Shown here: positions 45,141 through 54,324 of the stretch, one piece after another
Layout of the letters: each line of letters opens with the position of its first letter
How positions within the stretch are numbered: position 1 is the first letter of the stretch
Source of the DNA: Crystallibacter permensis
GTDB taxonomy: Bacteria > Actinomycetota > Actinomycetes > Actinomycetales > Micrococcaceae
Direction: 5' to 3'
DNA: 63,083 nt
NCBI RefSeq assembly: GCF_025960875.1
Contig: NZ_JAODLR010000026.1
Coordinates: 1-63,083 of the forward strand
The notes under the pieces: model-generated
What the model was told of the DNA's origin: nothing
What the model saw: the letters and a program-made list of their open reading frames with translations, nothing else
The model's database searches: none
Translations under genes and position numbers: made by a program

Positions 45141-46742
45141 TTAGCGGCCGTCGGCCAACGCGCCGGCGGACTCCGAAGGTTCCGGCGTGGGGCTGTCCGT
45201 TGCCTGAGGCTCCGTTGCCGGGTGCTCCGCTGCCTGATGGCCGGCCGCCTGGTTGTCCGCGGGTTTGCGGACAAAGAAAGCCGCCACCACGGCGAAGACC
45301 GAGATGATCGCGCCGGCCAGGAACGCGGCACGCACGCCGCCGGCCACCGCCACGTTACCCGCCGATCCGTCCGCGGCCAGAGCGGCGGACTGGATCGACA
45401 TGACGGTCACGAACAAGGCCGTCCCGACGGCGCCCGCCACCTGCTGGACCGTGCCGATGATCGCGCTGCCGTGCGAGTACAGTTCCGGCTTCACCGCGCC
45501 CAGTCCCGCGGTGAACAGCGGGGTGAAGAGCAGGGCCAGGCCGATGCTCAGGACAATGTGCGCGGCCAGCAGCGTGAAGGGCGAGGTGTTCTCGGTCAGC
45601 GTGGACAGGAACCACAGCACCGCGCTGACCAGCGTTGTTCCCGGCACCAGCAGGACGGTCGGCCCGAACCTGTCGTAGAGCCGGCCGACAAACGGCGCCA
45701 GCAATCCCATGAGGAGCCCGCCGGGCAGCAGCATCAGGCCGATCTGGAACGGTTCGAGCCCAAGCACCTGCTGCATGTAAATGGGGAGCAGGATGATGGT
45801 GCCGAACAGGGCCGCCATGCTGATGACCATCAGGCCCACGGTGACCGCGAAGGTGCTGGAGCGGAAGGTGCGCAGGTCCAGCAGCGCGCGGTCCTGCCGC
45901 TGGAGCCTCAGCTGGCGCAGGATGAAGGCGGACAGGGCCACAAGGCCTACGCTGAAGGAGATCCACATCGGCAGTGCGGAAACGGCCTCGCCGGCCTCGC
46001 CGGAGCCCTGGCCGACCAGGCTCAGACCGTAGATCAGGCCGCCGAAGCCGAACGCGGAGAGCACCACGGAGAACACGTCCAGGGGCACGGGCCTGGGTTC
46101 GGTGACGTTGTCCACCCGCCGGTTGCCGATGATCAGCATGGCGACGGCGATCGGCAGCACCAGCCAGAACATCCACCGCCAGGACAAGGCGTTGAGGATG
46201 ATGCCGGAGATGGTCGGACCGATGGCCGGCGCCACGGAGATGACAATCGAGACGTTGCCCATGGTCTTGCCGCGCTCGGCCGGAGCCACCAGGGTCATCA
46301 GGGTGGTCATCAGCAGCGGCATCATGATGGCCGTGCCGGTGGCCTGGACAATCCGGCCCAGCAGCAGCAGTTCGAAGCCGGGGGCGATCGCGGCGATCAG
46401 CGTGCCGGCGGAGAAGAGCGACATGGCTGCGGTGAAGACCGGCCGGGTGTTGAAGCGCTGCAGCAGGAAGCCCGTGATCGGGATGACTACCGCCATGGTC
46501 AGCATGAACGCCGTGGTCAGCCACTGGGCGGCGCGGGCGGTGATGCCCAGGTCGTCCATGAGCTCGGTCAGGGCGACGCTCATGATCGTCTCGTTGAGGA
46601 TGACCACAAAGGAGGCAGCCAGCAGCAACCGGATCACCCGGTTGTTCCGGCGCGTATGGTCGGCGCCGTCGCTTCCCGGTCCGGGTACGGGCGCGGCGCC
46701 GGGATTTACGACGGCGGGTTCGGCCGGGGACTGTTGACTCAC
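45141..46742 (-). CDS. DHA2-family MFS multidrug efflux transporter
   Basis: This 533-residue, 14-helix transporter of the EmrB/QacA type has motif D-like VVILNETIMSVALTELMDDLGI, AQWLTTAFMLTMAVVIPITGFLLQRF and GRIVQATGTAIMMPLLMTTLM. The N-terminal ~30 residues are Pro/Gly-rich. The C-terminus is a low-complexity tail with repeated AAEH/ATEP-type tetrads. The GTG at 46742 follows AGAGGATACC. No TetR or MarR regulator is adjacent, so its control is unknown. Confidence 0.93.
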   Translation of the reverse strand: MSQQSPAEPAVVNPGAAPVPGPGSDGADHTRRNNRVIRLLLAASFVVILNETIMSVALTELMDDLGITARAAQWLTTAFMLTMAVVIPITGFLLQRFNTRPVFTAAMSLFSAGTLIAAIAPGFELLLLGRIVQATGTAIMMPLLMTTLMTLVAPAERGKTMGNVSIVISVAPAIGPTISGIILNALSWRWMFWLVLPIAVAMLIIGNRRVDNVTEPRPVPLDVFSVVLSAFGFGGLIYGLSLVGQGSGEAGEAVSALPMWISFSVGLVALSAFILRQLRLQRQDRALLDLRTFRSSTFAVTVGLMVISMAALFGTIILLPIYMQQVLGLEPFQIGLMLLPGGLLMGLLAPFVGRLYDRFGPTVLLVPGTTLVSAVLWFLSTLTENTSPFTLLAAHIVLSIGLALLFTPLFTAGLGAVKPELYSHGSAIIGTVQQVAGAVGTALFVTVMSIQSAALAADGSAGNVAVAGGVRAAFLAGAIISVFAVVAAFFVRKPADNQAAGHQAAEHPATEPQATDSPTPEPSESAGALADGR

Positions 46743-46882
46743 GGAAGGTATCCTCTAATGGTTTTTGTGGGGAAGCGGTGCCTGCGCGAGGCGGCGACAG
46801 CAAGACTAACCAGCATAGTAGGAGCAGTATTCCCACCGGTCCCAAAAGAGGGTACGCGGCACATAAGATTCCCCACTTAACG

Positions 46883-46919
46883 AGGTATGCACCGCCGGAA
46901 AATCCGACGGTGCATACCT
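46883..46919. terminator. Long hairpin downstream of the LysM-NlpC/P60 gene
   Basis: A 17-bp stem with one mismatch (AGGTATGCACCGCCGGA against TCCGACGGTGCATACCT) has an AAA loop. It lies 65 bp beyond the stop at 46985, in the minus direction. There is no T-run, so it may work with Rho or stabilise the 3' end. Confidence 0.6.
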
Positions 46920-46947
46920 ATATATAGGAGCGCTATATATAGGAGCG
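46918..46947. repeat. Tandem 15-bp AT-rich direct repeat
   Basis: CTATATATAGGAGCG occurs twice head to tail directly beside the hairpin. The TATATATA runs stand out in this GC-rich genome. Confidence 0.85.
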
Positions 46948-46984
46948 CGCCTGTATAACTGTTCCGGCTGTTCGGCCGCGGGCC

Positions 46985-47875
46985 TTACGCGGTGAAGTAG
47001 CCGTCTACCGGCATCCAGCTGGTGGGGTGCACCTTGGTGCCCTCGCCCGGGTTCAGGGCGCTGATCATCTGGCCGCCACCGAGGTAGATGCCGATGTGGC
47101 TTCCACCGTTCTGGAGAACCAAGTCGCCCGGCTTCGGGTTGCTGGTCGGGGTCAGGGCGGCGGCCTGTGCGGTGGTGACGCGGGGCAGGTCGATGCCGTG
47201 CTGGGCGTAGACCCACTGCACGAAGCCGGAGCAGTCCCAGCCGCTGGTCGAGGTGCCGCCCCAGACGTACGGGGTGCCGACCATGGACTTGGCGGTGCCG
47301 ACGATGCCCGAGGTGCTGGCCGTGCTGGCGGAGGCAAGCTCGATGTTGGCGCTTGCTGCAGCAACAGTGAAGGCTTCTTCCTGCGGTGCGGCCTGGGTGG
47401 CCGGTGCCTCGGCGGGTGCCGGGGCGGCCGGAGCAGCCTGGGCTGCCGGAGCCTGTGCGGCGCCGGAGAGCTGGATGACGTCGCCCGGGTAGATGACCGA
47501 TTCCCAGCCGAGGCCGTTGGCGGCGAAGACATCGTTCAGCTCAATGCCGTGCTGCGCGGCGATATTGCCGAGGGTGTCGCCGGCCTTGACGGTGTGGGTT
47601 GCAGCGTCCGCCGAGGCGGCCGGTGCGGGCGCCGGGGCTGCGGCCGGAGCGGCAACAGTCTCAGTCTGGGCCGTTGCGGCGAAGTCGCTGGAAGATACGT
47701 CGGATGCTGCGTTGGCAGGCAAGCCGGCGCCGAGCATCAGGCCACCGGCAGCGGTGACAACTGCGGCACTGCGGCCAACGGTACCTGCGTGGGACGATAC
47801 GGCCTTCGAAACTCCGCTGAACGGGTTGCTGTGGACCGGGGTTGCACGATGGCGTGCGGAATTGCTCTTGAACAA
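46985..47875 (-). CDS. Secreted LysM-NlpC/P60 cell-wall hydrolase
   Basis: The protein has 296 residues. A signal peptide (about residues 1-57, cleaved after ANAAS) leads to an Ala/Pro-rich linker, a LysM domain (~85-135; HTVKAGDTLGNIAAQHGIE, YPGDVIQLSG), a second Ala/Pro linker, and an NlpC/P60 domain (~195-296) with the catalytic Cys in GWDCSGFVQW, His in GGSHIGIYLG and a third polar residue near the end. It cleaves peptidoglycan stem peptides outside the cell. I chose the TTG at 47875, following GGGAGAGGCTACAACC; the longer frame upstream lies inside a c-di-AMP riboswitch. Expression is controlled by that riboswitch. Confidence 0.92.
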   Translation of the reverse strand: MFKSNSARHRATPVHSNPFSGVSKAVSSHAGTVGRSAAVVTAAGGLMLGAGLPANAASDVSSSDFAATAQTETVAAPAAAPAPAPAASADAATHTVKAGDTLGNIAAQHGIELNDVFAANGLGWESVIYPGDVIQLSGAAQAPAAQAAPAAPAPAEAPATQAAPQEEAFTVAAASANIELASASTASTSGIVGTAKSMVGTPYVWGGTSTSGWDCSGFVQWVYAQHGIDLPRVTTAQAAALTPTSNPKPGDLVLQNGGSHIGIYLGGGQMISALNPGEGTKVHPTSWMPVDGYFTA

Positions 47876-47883
47876 GGTTGTAG

Positions 47884-48069
47884 CCTCTCCCAATGCCTGC
47901 GAGGTAAGCTGTCGGGTTCGGATGGGAGTCACCCGGCCGCGTTCCACCTCGGAAAATCGCTCCGTGGTGAACTGCGGCTTAACCCCAAGGGCTCTGGAGG
48001 GAGCCCGGTAAACGTGGGTCCCCCGCCTCTGCCATCTGTCTAGCGAACGGACTCGGAACGGTGGCAGAG
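47884..48069 (-). promoter_or_regulatory. c-di-AMP riboswitch (ydaO/yuaA class)
   Basis: Read on the minus strand, this leader carries the conserved segments GGGGGACCCA, CTTGGGGTTAA, and CATCCGAACCCGACAGCTTACC followed by TCGCAGGCATTGGGAGAGG. An outer helix forms from TGGCAGAG and CTCTGCCA. The order and sequence match ydaO-class riboswitches found before rpf and NlpC/P60 genes in actinobacteria. It ends directly before the ribosome site of the LysM-NlpC/P60 gene. Binding of c-di-AMP usually turns expression off, linking wall hydrolysis to osmotic and wall stress. Confidence 0.92.
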
Positions 48070-48255
48070 TTAGGCAAAGCCATTCCGAGGGGGCCGGCCC
48101 AGGAAGCGCCGACGTGGTTGCCACCCTACATAACGGATTGGTAACTCCGCAAAACGGACACGCCGCCAGTGGCAGGTTTCGGGGTGGTTTGGTGCTAGTG
48201 GACGGCCGTTGGATTGCGTTCAGGAGGTGGTGCTGTTCCGTAGTAATCTTGCCGG

Positions 48256-48645
48256 ATGATCCGTCGAAGCTTTGCCCTCGTGTTTGTGTTGTTTTCCCTG
48301 CTCATCACGGGGTGCAGCCAAGTTGAACAGGCCGCCACCGATGCGGCCAATGAAGCCGTCTCAGGTGCCAAGGATGCGGCCAGCCAGGCCGCCTCTGATG
48401 CTGTGTCGGGAATCACATCGGCTGCTGTCGACGAAGTGCTCCAGCAGGTTTGCAAACCTGTGGCGGACGGCACGATCAGCGCGGGGGAGAAGCAACTTCT
48501 TTCCGGCCTCGTCGATGCGGCTGAACAGGCCGGCGTGCCAGCCGAAATTACGACGCCGATGGGTGACATTGCGCAGGCCGGAGACCAGGTGCCGGCCGAG
48601 TCTGTGAACGCACTGCAGGACGCCTGCGCCAACGCCACCAGCTAG
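48256..48645 (+). CDS. Small lipoprotein, hypothetical
   Basis: This 129-residue lipoprotein has MIRRSFALVFVLFSLLITGC with the lipobox LITGC at residue ~19. The mature part begins with an Ala-rich amphipathic helix (SQVEQAATDAANEAVSGAKDAAS) resembling short lipoprotein coiled coils, then a domain with VLQQVCKPVADGTISAGEKQLLSGL and a second Cys near the C-terminus that could form a disulphide. It faces the riboswitch-controlled gene, so 47876-48255 is a shared divergent control region. The ribosome site is weak. Confidence 0.72.
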   Translation: MIRRSFALVFVLFSLLITGCSQVEQAATDAANEAVSGAKDAASQAASDAVSGITSAAVDEVLQQVCKPVADGTISAGEKQLLSGLVDAAEQAGVPAEITTPMGDIAQAGDQVPAESVNALQDACANATS

Positions 48646-48666
48646 CGCCAACGCCGGCTGCTGGCG

Positions 48667-49419
48667 CTAGCGCAGCCGGAGCCACTCCCGGGCGCCTGCC
48701 TGGAACCCGGCCGGGTGGAGGGCGGCAGCGTCCTGCGGGATGGCGCCGAGGAACGGCACGTCCAGATTCTGCAAGAACCGCAGGTTGTCCTCTTCCACCA
48801 GGTTTGGTTCCGCCGGCCACGAGCCGATGACCAAGCCGGCGGCTGTGAGATTGCGGGTTTCCAGGGCCTCCAGCGTGAGCAGGGTGTGGTTCAGTGTGCC
48901 CAGTCCGCTGCGGCAGACAACGACGACGCCGGAACTGCAGCCGCCGGAGCTGGGGTGGCCGGCACCTCCGCCATCGGAGTTCCCCACCACGGCCGCGAGG
49001 TCTGCGAGGGTGCTGCCCCCGCCGTCGAGCTCCACGAGGAGCCCGCCGGCGCCTTCCACCAGGACATGGTCCGATCCCGCAGCCAACTGCTCAATGTGCC
49101 GGACGTGCTCCGGGAGCGAAGGCAGCGCCGCCCCTTGCCGCGCGGCAGCTGCCACCGGGGCCATCGGCTCGAGCAGCCGGATGCCCTCGGATACCTTGGC
49201 TACACCGGAGAGCCGGCGCACTTCGTCCATGTCGGCCGGCTCGCCATCACCCACCCCGGTCTGTGCCGGCTTGTATACCGAAACGGTGCCCGATAAAGCA
49301 GTGGCAAGCGCCGCCGTCGTTATCGTCTTGCCGACGCCGGTGTCGGTGCCGGTGACGAAAATGACCTGCGGCAGGCCAGATAGGCCGGACGAGCCCGTCA
49401 GGTCGGATGCTTTGGTCAC
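48667..49419 (-). CDS. bioD: Dethiobiotin synthetase
   Basis: The 250-residue enzyme closes the ureido ring of dethiobiotin using CO2 and ATP. The P-loop VTGTDTGVGKT lies at about residue 23, and YKPAQTG, the substrate helix, and VEGAGGLLVELDGGGSTLADLA follow. A Ser/Gly-rich insertion (about 148-165) is unusual. The GTG at 49419 overlaps the P450 stop by GTGA, with CAGGAGGAAAA as ribosome site. It is the last gene of the biotin operon. Confidence 0.95.
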   Translation of the reverse strand: MTKASDLTGSSGLSGLPQVIFVTGTDTGVGKTITTAALATALSGTVSVYKPAQTGVGDGEPADMDEVRRLSGVAKVSEGIRLLEPMAPVAAAARQGAALPSLPEHVRHIEQLAAGSDHVLVEGAGGLLVELDGGGSTLADLAAVVGNSDGGGAGHPSSGGCSSGVVVVCRSGLGTLNHTLLTLEALETRNLTAAGLVIGSWPAEPNLVEEDNLRFLQNLDVPFLGAIPQDAAALHPAGFQAGAREWLRLR

Positions 49420-50480
49420 TTTTCCTCCTGTTCCACCGTGACGGTGAGTGGCGTTTGGAAGGACATCAGGCGCAGCCATCCCGGTTCCGGCCCTGTGAGC
49501 CGTACCGACGGCAGGGCCCGGGCCGTTTCCTCAAGCACCAGCACAGTTTCCAGCTCGGCCAGTTTGGCGCCCAGACAGCGGTGCAGACCATGGCCGAACG
49601 CCAGCGAATAGGCTGTTCCGCCGGTATCCGGGGGATGGTTGCCGCTGAGCTCGAGCAGGATTTCCGCGCCGGCGGGGAGTTCCGTGCCGCCCAATCGGGT
49701 GTCGCGGGCAACGGCGCGCCGCCAGGTATGCACGGAGGATTCGGTGGCCAGCACCTGCCGCACGAAGGATACGGCCCCGGAGCCCGCCCCGAGGTGCTGC
49801 CAACGTCCCGGTTCCTGCAGGGCGCGGTAGAACGACGTGCCGATCAACTGCGCCGTGGTTTCCTGCCCCGCGATGACCAGGAAATAGCCCAGCGAGCAGA
49901 TTTCCGACGGCGTGAGCCCGGCGGCATCGAGCACGCCGAAGAGCGACGCGGTGCCGCGGCTGGCGGCCACTTCGCCGCGCAGCCAGCCGTAGAACTCCGC
50001 GGCACTCTCCGCCAGGACCGGCTGGCGGTCCTCGGTCGGCCAGCCCCAGAACAGCTCCAGCGAGTCCCTGCTCCAGCGTTTGAGGATGTCCAGGTCCGGG
50101 CAGCGGACGCCGGTCAGCTCCGCCATGATGACCGGCGGAATGTGCTTGGCCACCGCATCGGCCAGATCCACCGGCCCGTGGTGCAGCAGTTCGGTGGTCG
50201 CAGCGGTGCGTAGCCGGGTTAGCTCCCGCACCTGCGGCCCGATGGCGGCGACTTTTGCGGGGGTGAAAAAACTGGCCACCAGCTTTCGCACATCGCGGTG
50301 CTTGGTCCCGGTAGCCGACGCGAGCACCGGCGGCAGGGCGAAGCGGGCGCGGCTGAGGATACGCAGGGCGGCCGGGGCCAGGGGTACTACGGAGGTCAGC
50401 GCGTTGGTGGGCAGGAAATCCTCGGTCCGGCGCATCACCTCACGCACTTCTGCCGGATCCGAAACCACGTGGAAGCTCAT
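49416..50480 (-). CDS. Cytochrome P450 embedded in the biotin operon (BioI-like role)
   Basis: The 354-residue P450 keeps the heme loop LAFGHGLHRCLGAKL (Cys ligand), the I-helix AGQETTAQL and an ExxR-type helix region. It is ~45-50 residues shorter than usual P450s: it starts at MSFHVVSDPAEVREVM, the position of the second strand, so the A helix is missing. The start is firm because its ATGA overlaps bioF. Bacillus BioI (a P450) makes pimelate by cleaving acyl-ACP; no bioC, bioH or bioW lies here, so a comparable pimeloyl-forming role is a good inference. Confidence 0.9.
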   Translation of the reverse strand: MSFHVVSDPAEVREVMRRTEDFLPTNALTSVVPLAPAALRILSRARFALPPVLASATGTKHRDVRKLVASFFTPAKVAAIGPQVRELTRLRTAATTELLHHGPVDLADAVAKHIPPVIMAELTGVRCPDLDILKRWSRDSLELFWGWPTEDRQPVLAESAAEFYGWLRGEVAASRGTASLFGVLDAAGLTPSEICSLGYFLVIAGQETTAQLIGTSFYRALQEPGRWQHLGAGSGAVSFVRQVLATESSVHTWRRAVARDTRLGGTELPAGAEILLELSGNHPPDTGGTAYSLAFGHGLHRCLGAKLAELETVLVLEETARALPSVRLTGPEPGWLRLMSFQTPLTVTVEQEEK

Positions 50481-51706
50481 CGCGCTCCTACCCTTCCGAG
50501 GTGCATGGCAGCGTCTATTCCGCCCACCGGTACAGGAGTCCCTGCCTCCAATGCGGCCACCATGCCGGCCACCAGCCCGGCGGCATGCCATACCTGTTCC
50601 GGTGCCAGGTCCGCGCGGGCAGTCAGCCGCAGCCGCGAGATGCCGTCCGGCACACTCGGCGGCCGGAAGCATCCGACCAGGACCCCGGCTTCTTCGAGCC
50701 GGACGGCGAGTTGCGCGGCGTCTTCCGCCCGGCCCACGGGAACCGACTGCACGGCGCCGGCGGCCTGCTCGATTCCGCACACATGGGCAATGATGGCCGC
50801 ATTGCCGAGCACGGCCTGTGCCAGCGATGGGTCGGCGGCGATGATCCGGCAGGCCTCGGCCGCAGCGGCGGCTGCGGCCGGGGCCAGCCCGGTATCGAAA
50901 ATGAAACTGCGGGCAGTATTGACCAGATGCGCGCGCAGTGCGGCCGGACCGAGAGCCGCGCCGCCCTGTGCGCCGAGCGCCTTGGACAACGTCGCCGTGA
51001 GCACCACGTGCTCCGCGCCGGCCAGCCCGGCCGCGTGGACGGCGCCGCGGCCGCCGCCGGCAACGCCGATTCCGTGCGCCTCGTCCACCACCAGCAGGGT
51101 GTCGTGTTTGGCGCAGATCCGCGCAGTTTCTCTCAGGTCCGCCGCATCGCCGAGCACCGAGTAAATCGATTCAACAACGACGACGGCGCGCGGCTGGCTT
51201 CGGCTGGCCAGCAACCGGTCCAGCGCCGCGAGATCGCCATGGGTAAACACCTCCACGGGGGAGCGGGAGAGCCGGGCGCCGTCGATCAGTGAGGCGTGGC
51301 AGTGTTCATCCCGGACGATCAGCGTTCCTGGACCGCCGAGCGCCGTGAGGATGCCGAGGTTTGCCGCGTAGCCGCTGGAGAACGCCAGGGCGGCGGGTTG
51401 GCCGGTCAGCCGGCAGAGTTCTGCTTCGAGTTCCGCGTGCACCGGCTGCGTCCCGGTGACCACCCGGGAAGCGCGGGCGCCCGTGCCGAAGCGCCCGATG
51501 GCGTCGATGGCGGCGGCCTGTAGCCGGGGATCGATGGACAGGCCCAGATAATCGTTGGAGGCCAGATCCAGCAGCGTGTCCCGCGCGGCCGAGTCACCGG
51601 CGGCCGCGTTCCGGACGGTGGTGTTCCGTGCCGTTGTGTTCCGCACAGTTCCGCGCCGGGCACGCACGGTGGACTGCTCCCTGAGCCACTGCTGCATGGC
51701 GCCCAT
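50477..51706 (-). CDS. bioF: 8-amino-7-oxononanoate synthase
   Basis: The 409-residue PLP enzyme condenses pimeloyl-ACP/CoA with alanine. Landmarks are LDLASNDYLGLSIDPRL, FSSGYAANLGIL, VVDEAHGIGV and the PLP lysine in TATLSKALGAQGG. N-terminal residues ~17-40 are an insert of RNTTxRN-type repeats. The ATG at 51706 overlaps the bioA stop (TGATG), and the 3' end overlaps the P450 gene by ATGA. Confidence 0.95.
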   Translation of the reverse strand: MGAMQQWLREQSTVRARRGTVRNTTARNTTVRNAAAGDSAARDTLLDLASNDYLGLSIDPRLQAAAIDAIGRFGTGARASRVVTGTQPVHAELEAELCRLTGQPAALAFSSGYAANLGILTALGGPGTLIVRDEHCHASLIDGARLSRSPVEVFTHGDLAALDRLLASRSQPRAVVVVESIYSVLGDAADLRETARICAKHDTLLVVDEAHGIGVAGGGRGAVHAAGLAGAEHVVLTATLSKALGAQGGAALGPAALRAHLVNTARSFIFDTGLAPAAAAAAAEACRIIAADPSLAQAVLGNAAIIAHVCGIEQAAGAVQSVPVGRAEDAAQLAVRLEEAGVLVGCFRPPSVPDGISRLRLTARADLAPEQVWHAAGLVAGMVAALEAGTPVPVGGIDAAMHLGRVGAR

Positions 51707-53130
51707 CAGCCGTGCACCCGGGCGACGGCGGCGGTGATCCCGGCGCAGATGGCGGCGATATCCTCCGCCGAGGAGATATAGGGCGGCATGGTGTAGATCA
51801 GGTCGCGGAACGGCCGCACCCACACACCGTGCTCCAGCGCGGCGCGGGTGATGGTGGGAATGTCCACCGGACGGTCCAGTTGCACCACCCCGACGGCGCC
51901 CAGCACGCGGACATCGCGGACCGATTCCAGGCCGGCAGTCGGTGCCAGTGCGGCGGACAAGCTCTGCTGGACGTGCTGCACCTGCTTCTGCCAGTCCGCG
52001 GATTCCAGCAGGTCCAGGGACGCGGTGGCCACCGCACAGGCCAGCGGGTTGGCCATGAAGGTTGGCCCGTGCAGCAGGGCACGGAACTCCGAGGCCGTGA
52101 TGGCGGCAGCCACCTCGCCGGAGCAGAGCAGCGCGGCGAGCGTCAGGTAGCCGCCGGTCAGTGCCTTGCCCACGCACATCACATCCGGCGCGAGGTCGGC
52201 CCATTCGGAGGCGAACAGCCGGCCCGTGCGGCCGAAGCCGGTGGCGATCTCGTCGAAAATCAGCAGCAGTCCGTGCTCGTCCGCCACCCGGCGCAGGGCG
52301 CGCAGGCACTCCGGGGCGTAGCTGTACATTCCGCCCGCGCCTTGCAGCACCGGCTCCACGATGATACCGGCCAGCTCGCCGGCATGCCGCGCTGCCGTCT
52401 CTTCCAGCTCGGCGATCCAGCCGGATACCTCGGACGCATCGGCGACCAGTTCGCCGTCGTTGTTCAGCTTCGCCGCAGGCGGCCGCGGCAGGAAGTGCTG
52501 CTGAGCGACGAGGCCGGGGAACGCTGCGTGCATCCCGTCTACCGGATCGCACACACTCATCGCCGCGAACGTGTCGCCGTGGTAGCCCCCGCGCAGGGCC
52601 AGGAACTGCTGGCGGCCGGGCCGGCCCACGGCTGCCTGGTACTGCACCGCCAATTTCAGGGCCACCTCCACCGAGACCGAGCCGGAGTCCGCGAAAAACA
52701 CATGCTCCAGCGGATCCGGCGCCAGCTCCACCAGTTGCTCGGCGAGCCGGACGGCAGGCTCGTGGGTGAGGCCGCCGAACATCACATGGCTGAATTGCTC
52801 CGTCTGCCGGCGGACGGCCTCGTCCAGGACCGGGTGCCGGTACCCATGGATGGCTGACCACCAGGAACTCATCGCGTCCACAGCCTCGAAGCGCTCGCCG
52901 TCCGCGGCCTGAAGCTGGAGCCGGACTCCGGACGCTCCGGTGACGGCGTAGGGATCCGCCCCGTCCAGCGGGGCGTAGGGATGCCAGAGCAGGCCGCGGT
53001 CGCGGGCGATGAGCGACGGCGCAGCGGAGGCTGTCTTGTCCAGAGTTCGTGCAGCGGCGGCTGTTCCGACCGGAAACTCGAGCGGGCTGCCCGGCGTGGC
53101 GGTTGCGGTGGCCTGGGCAGTCTCAGACAT
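51706..53130 (-). CDS. bioA: Adenosylmethionine-8-amino-7-oxononanoate aminotransferase
   Basis: The 474-residue class III PLP aminotransferase converts KAPA to DAPA using SAM. It has [13 protein letters not shown] at the start of the domain, [42 protein letters not shown] and the lysine in [10 protein letters not shown]. The first ~45 residues are a nonconserved Ala/Thr-rich extension. The ATG at 53130 overlaps the bioB stop by 8 bp. Confidence 0.95.
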   Translation of the reverse strand: MSETAQATATATPGSPLEFPVGTAAAARTLDKTASAAPSLIARDRGLLWHPYAPLDGADPYAVTGASGVRLQLQAADGERFEAVDAMSSWWSAIHGYRHPVLDEAVRRQTEQFSHVMFGGLTHEPAVRLAEQLVELAPDPLEHVFFADSGSVSVEVALKLAVQYQAAVGRPGRQQFLALRGGYHGDTFAAMSVCDPVDGMHAAFPGLVAQQHFLPRPPAAKLNNDGELVADASEVSGWIAELEETAARHAGELAGIIVEPVLQGAGGMYSYAPECLRALRRVADEHGLLLIFDEIATGFGRTGRLFASEWADLAPDVMCVGKALTGGYLTLAALLCSGEVAAAITASEFRALLHGPTFMANPLACAVATASLDLLESADWQKQVQHVQQSLSAALAPTAGLESVRDVRVLGAVGVVQLDRPVDIPTITRAALEHGVWVRPFRDLIYTMPPYISSAEDIAAICAGITAAVARVHG

Positions 53131-54283
53131 TGGGGGCGAGTTCCGTACCGGCGCCGCGGCGCCGGATGGTGACCTGGCCTGCGGAAGCCGGGGCCCCGCC
53201 GTCGTTGTTTGCCTGCGGAGTGCCTGACGCAGCGGACCCAGGGGACACAGCACCGGAAACAGCGGACCCGGTGCATTCGGTGGACCCTGTGGAAGAATCC
53301 GGGCCGGCGCCCAGGACCACGAAGCCGTTGTCGGCGATCATGTCCAGATCGGCCTTGGCCTCCTGGCCTTCGCTGGTGAGGTAGTCGCCGAGGAACAGCG
53401 AGTTGGCCACCTGCAGGGCCAGCGGCTGCAGCGAACGCAGGTGCATTTCGCGGCCACCTGCCATGCGGAGCTCGGTGGCCGGGCAAGCGAAGCGGATCAT
53501 CGTTAGGATGCGCAAGCAGTGCGCGGGCGTCAGCAGCCAAGTGCCTTCCAGCGGTGTGCCCTCGAACGGCATCAGGAAGTTGACCGGGATCGAATCGCTG
53601 TCCAGCTCGCGCAGCGCGAAGACCGCGTCGATCAGCTCGTCGTCGGTTTCGCCCATGCCCACGATCAGGCCCGAGCAGGGGGAGAGCCCGGCGTCCTTGG
53701 CGTGCTCAACGGTGCGCACGCGGTCGGAGTATTCGTGGGTGGTGCAGATGTCCGCGTAGTTCGATTCGCTGGTGTTCAGGTTGTGGTTGTAGGCGTCGAC
53801 GCCGGCGTCCTTGAGCTTGGAGGCCTGGCCGTCCTTGAGGATGCCGAGGCAGGCGCAGACCTCCACCTGCGGGTGCTCGTCCTTGAGCCCCTCCACCATG
53901 GAAGCCACCCGGTCGACATCCCGGTCGGTGGGGCCCTTGCCACTGGCCACCAGGCAGACGCGGGAGGCGCCGGCGCGGATTCCGGTGGCGGCTTGCTGCA
54001 CGGCTTCCTCGGGCTTGAGCCAGGTGTACTTGAGGATTTGCGCGGCGGAACCGAGGCGCTGGGAGCAGTAGGTGCAGTCCTCGGGGCAGAGGCCTGATTT
54101 GAGGTTCACCAGGTAGTTGACCTTGACGGTGTTGGCGAAGTGCGCGCGGCGCAGCCGGCCCGCGGCCGCCACCACGTCGAGAAGCTGATCGTCGGTGGAG
54201 TGCAGGACGGCGAGGGCTTCCTCGCGGGTCAGGGTGCCGCCGGCCAGTTGCCGGTCGGCCAGGTCTTGAAAGTAATTGAACAC
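53123..54283 (-). CDS. bioB: Biotin synthase
   Basis: The 386-residue radical-SAM enzyme inserts sulphur into dethiobiotin. The CxxxCxxC cluster is [11 protein letters not shown] near residue 66, and [23 protein letters not shown] and [11 protein letters not shown] follow. The last ~55 residues after GFVVLGAGP are an unusual Ser/Gly/Ala-rich disordered tail. The GTG start at 54283 lies within a palindromic operator and at the predicted transcription start, so the mRNA is probably leaderless. Confidence 0.95.
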   Translation of the reverse strand: MFNYFQDLADRQLAGGTLTREEALAVLHSTDDQLLDVVAAAGRLRRAHFANTVKVNYLVNLKSGLCPEDCTYCSQRLGSAAQILKYTWLKPEEAVQQAATGIRAGASRVCLVASGKGPTDRDVDRVASMVEGLKDEHPQVEVCACLGILKDGQASKLKDAGVDAYNHNLNTSESNYADICTTHEYSDRVRTVEHAKDAGLSPCSGLIVGMGETDDELIDAVFALRELDSDSIPVNFLMPFEGTPLEGTWLLTPAHCLRILTMIRFACPATELRMAGGREMHLRSLQPLALQVANSLFLGDYLTSEGQEAKADLDMIADNGFVVLGAGPDSSTGSTECTGSAVSGAVSPGSAASGTPQANNDGGAPASAGQVTIRRRGAGTELAPNV

Positions 54284-54290
54284 CGTTCAA
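54276..54290. promoter_or_regulatory. Palindromic operator over the bioB start (BioQ-type)
   Basis: TTGAACACCGTTCAA is a perfect palindrome of 6-bp arms with 3-bp spacer. It touches the -10 region and covers the GTG start of bioB. It matches the TGAAC-N3-GTTxx architecture known for BioQ repressors in corynebacteria. Confidence 0.8.
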
Positions 54291-54318
54291 GTGTGTTGAG
54301 GCGCGCAGGTTCTGTCAA
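54290..54318 (-). promoter_or_regulatory. Promoter of the bioBAF-P450-bioD operon
   Basis: On the minus strand TTGACA (54318-54313) is followed 17 bp later by CACACT (54295-54290), giving a predicted start at about 54283, the first base of the GTG. The spacing is ideal and the -10 is weak. Confidence 0.6.
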
Positions 54319-54324
54319 CAAAGA

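Noticed and set aside
45222-46880. 552-residue frame antisense to the MFS gene
   Set aside because: It is His/Gln/Asp-rich noise opposite a transporter with clear DHA2 motifs.
47876-48124. ATG at 48124 as the start of the NlpC/P60 gene
   Set aside because: The extension would translate the riboswitch; the signal peptide and ribosome site fit TTG 47875.
50480-50780. Longer N-terminus for the P450
   Set aside because: The in-frame extension is antisense-like Arg/Gly-rich sequence over bioF, and ATGA coupling fixes the start at 50480.
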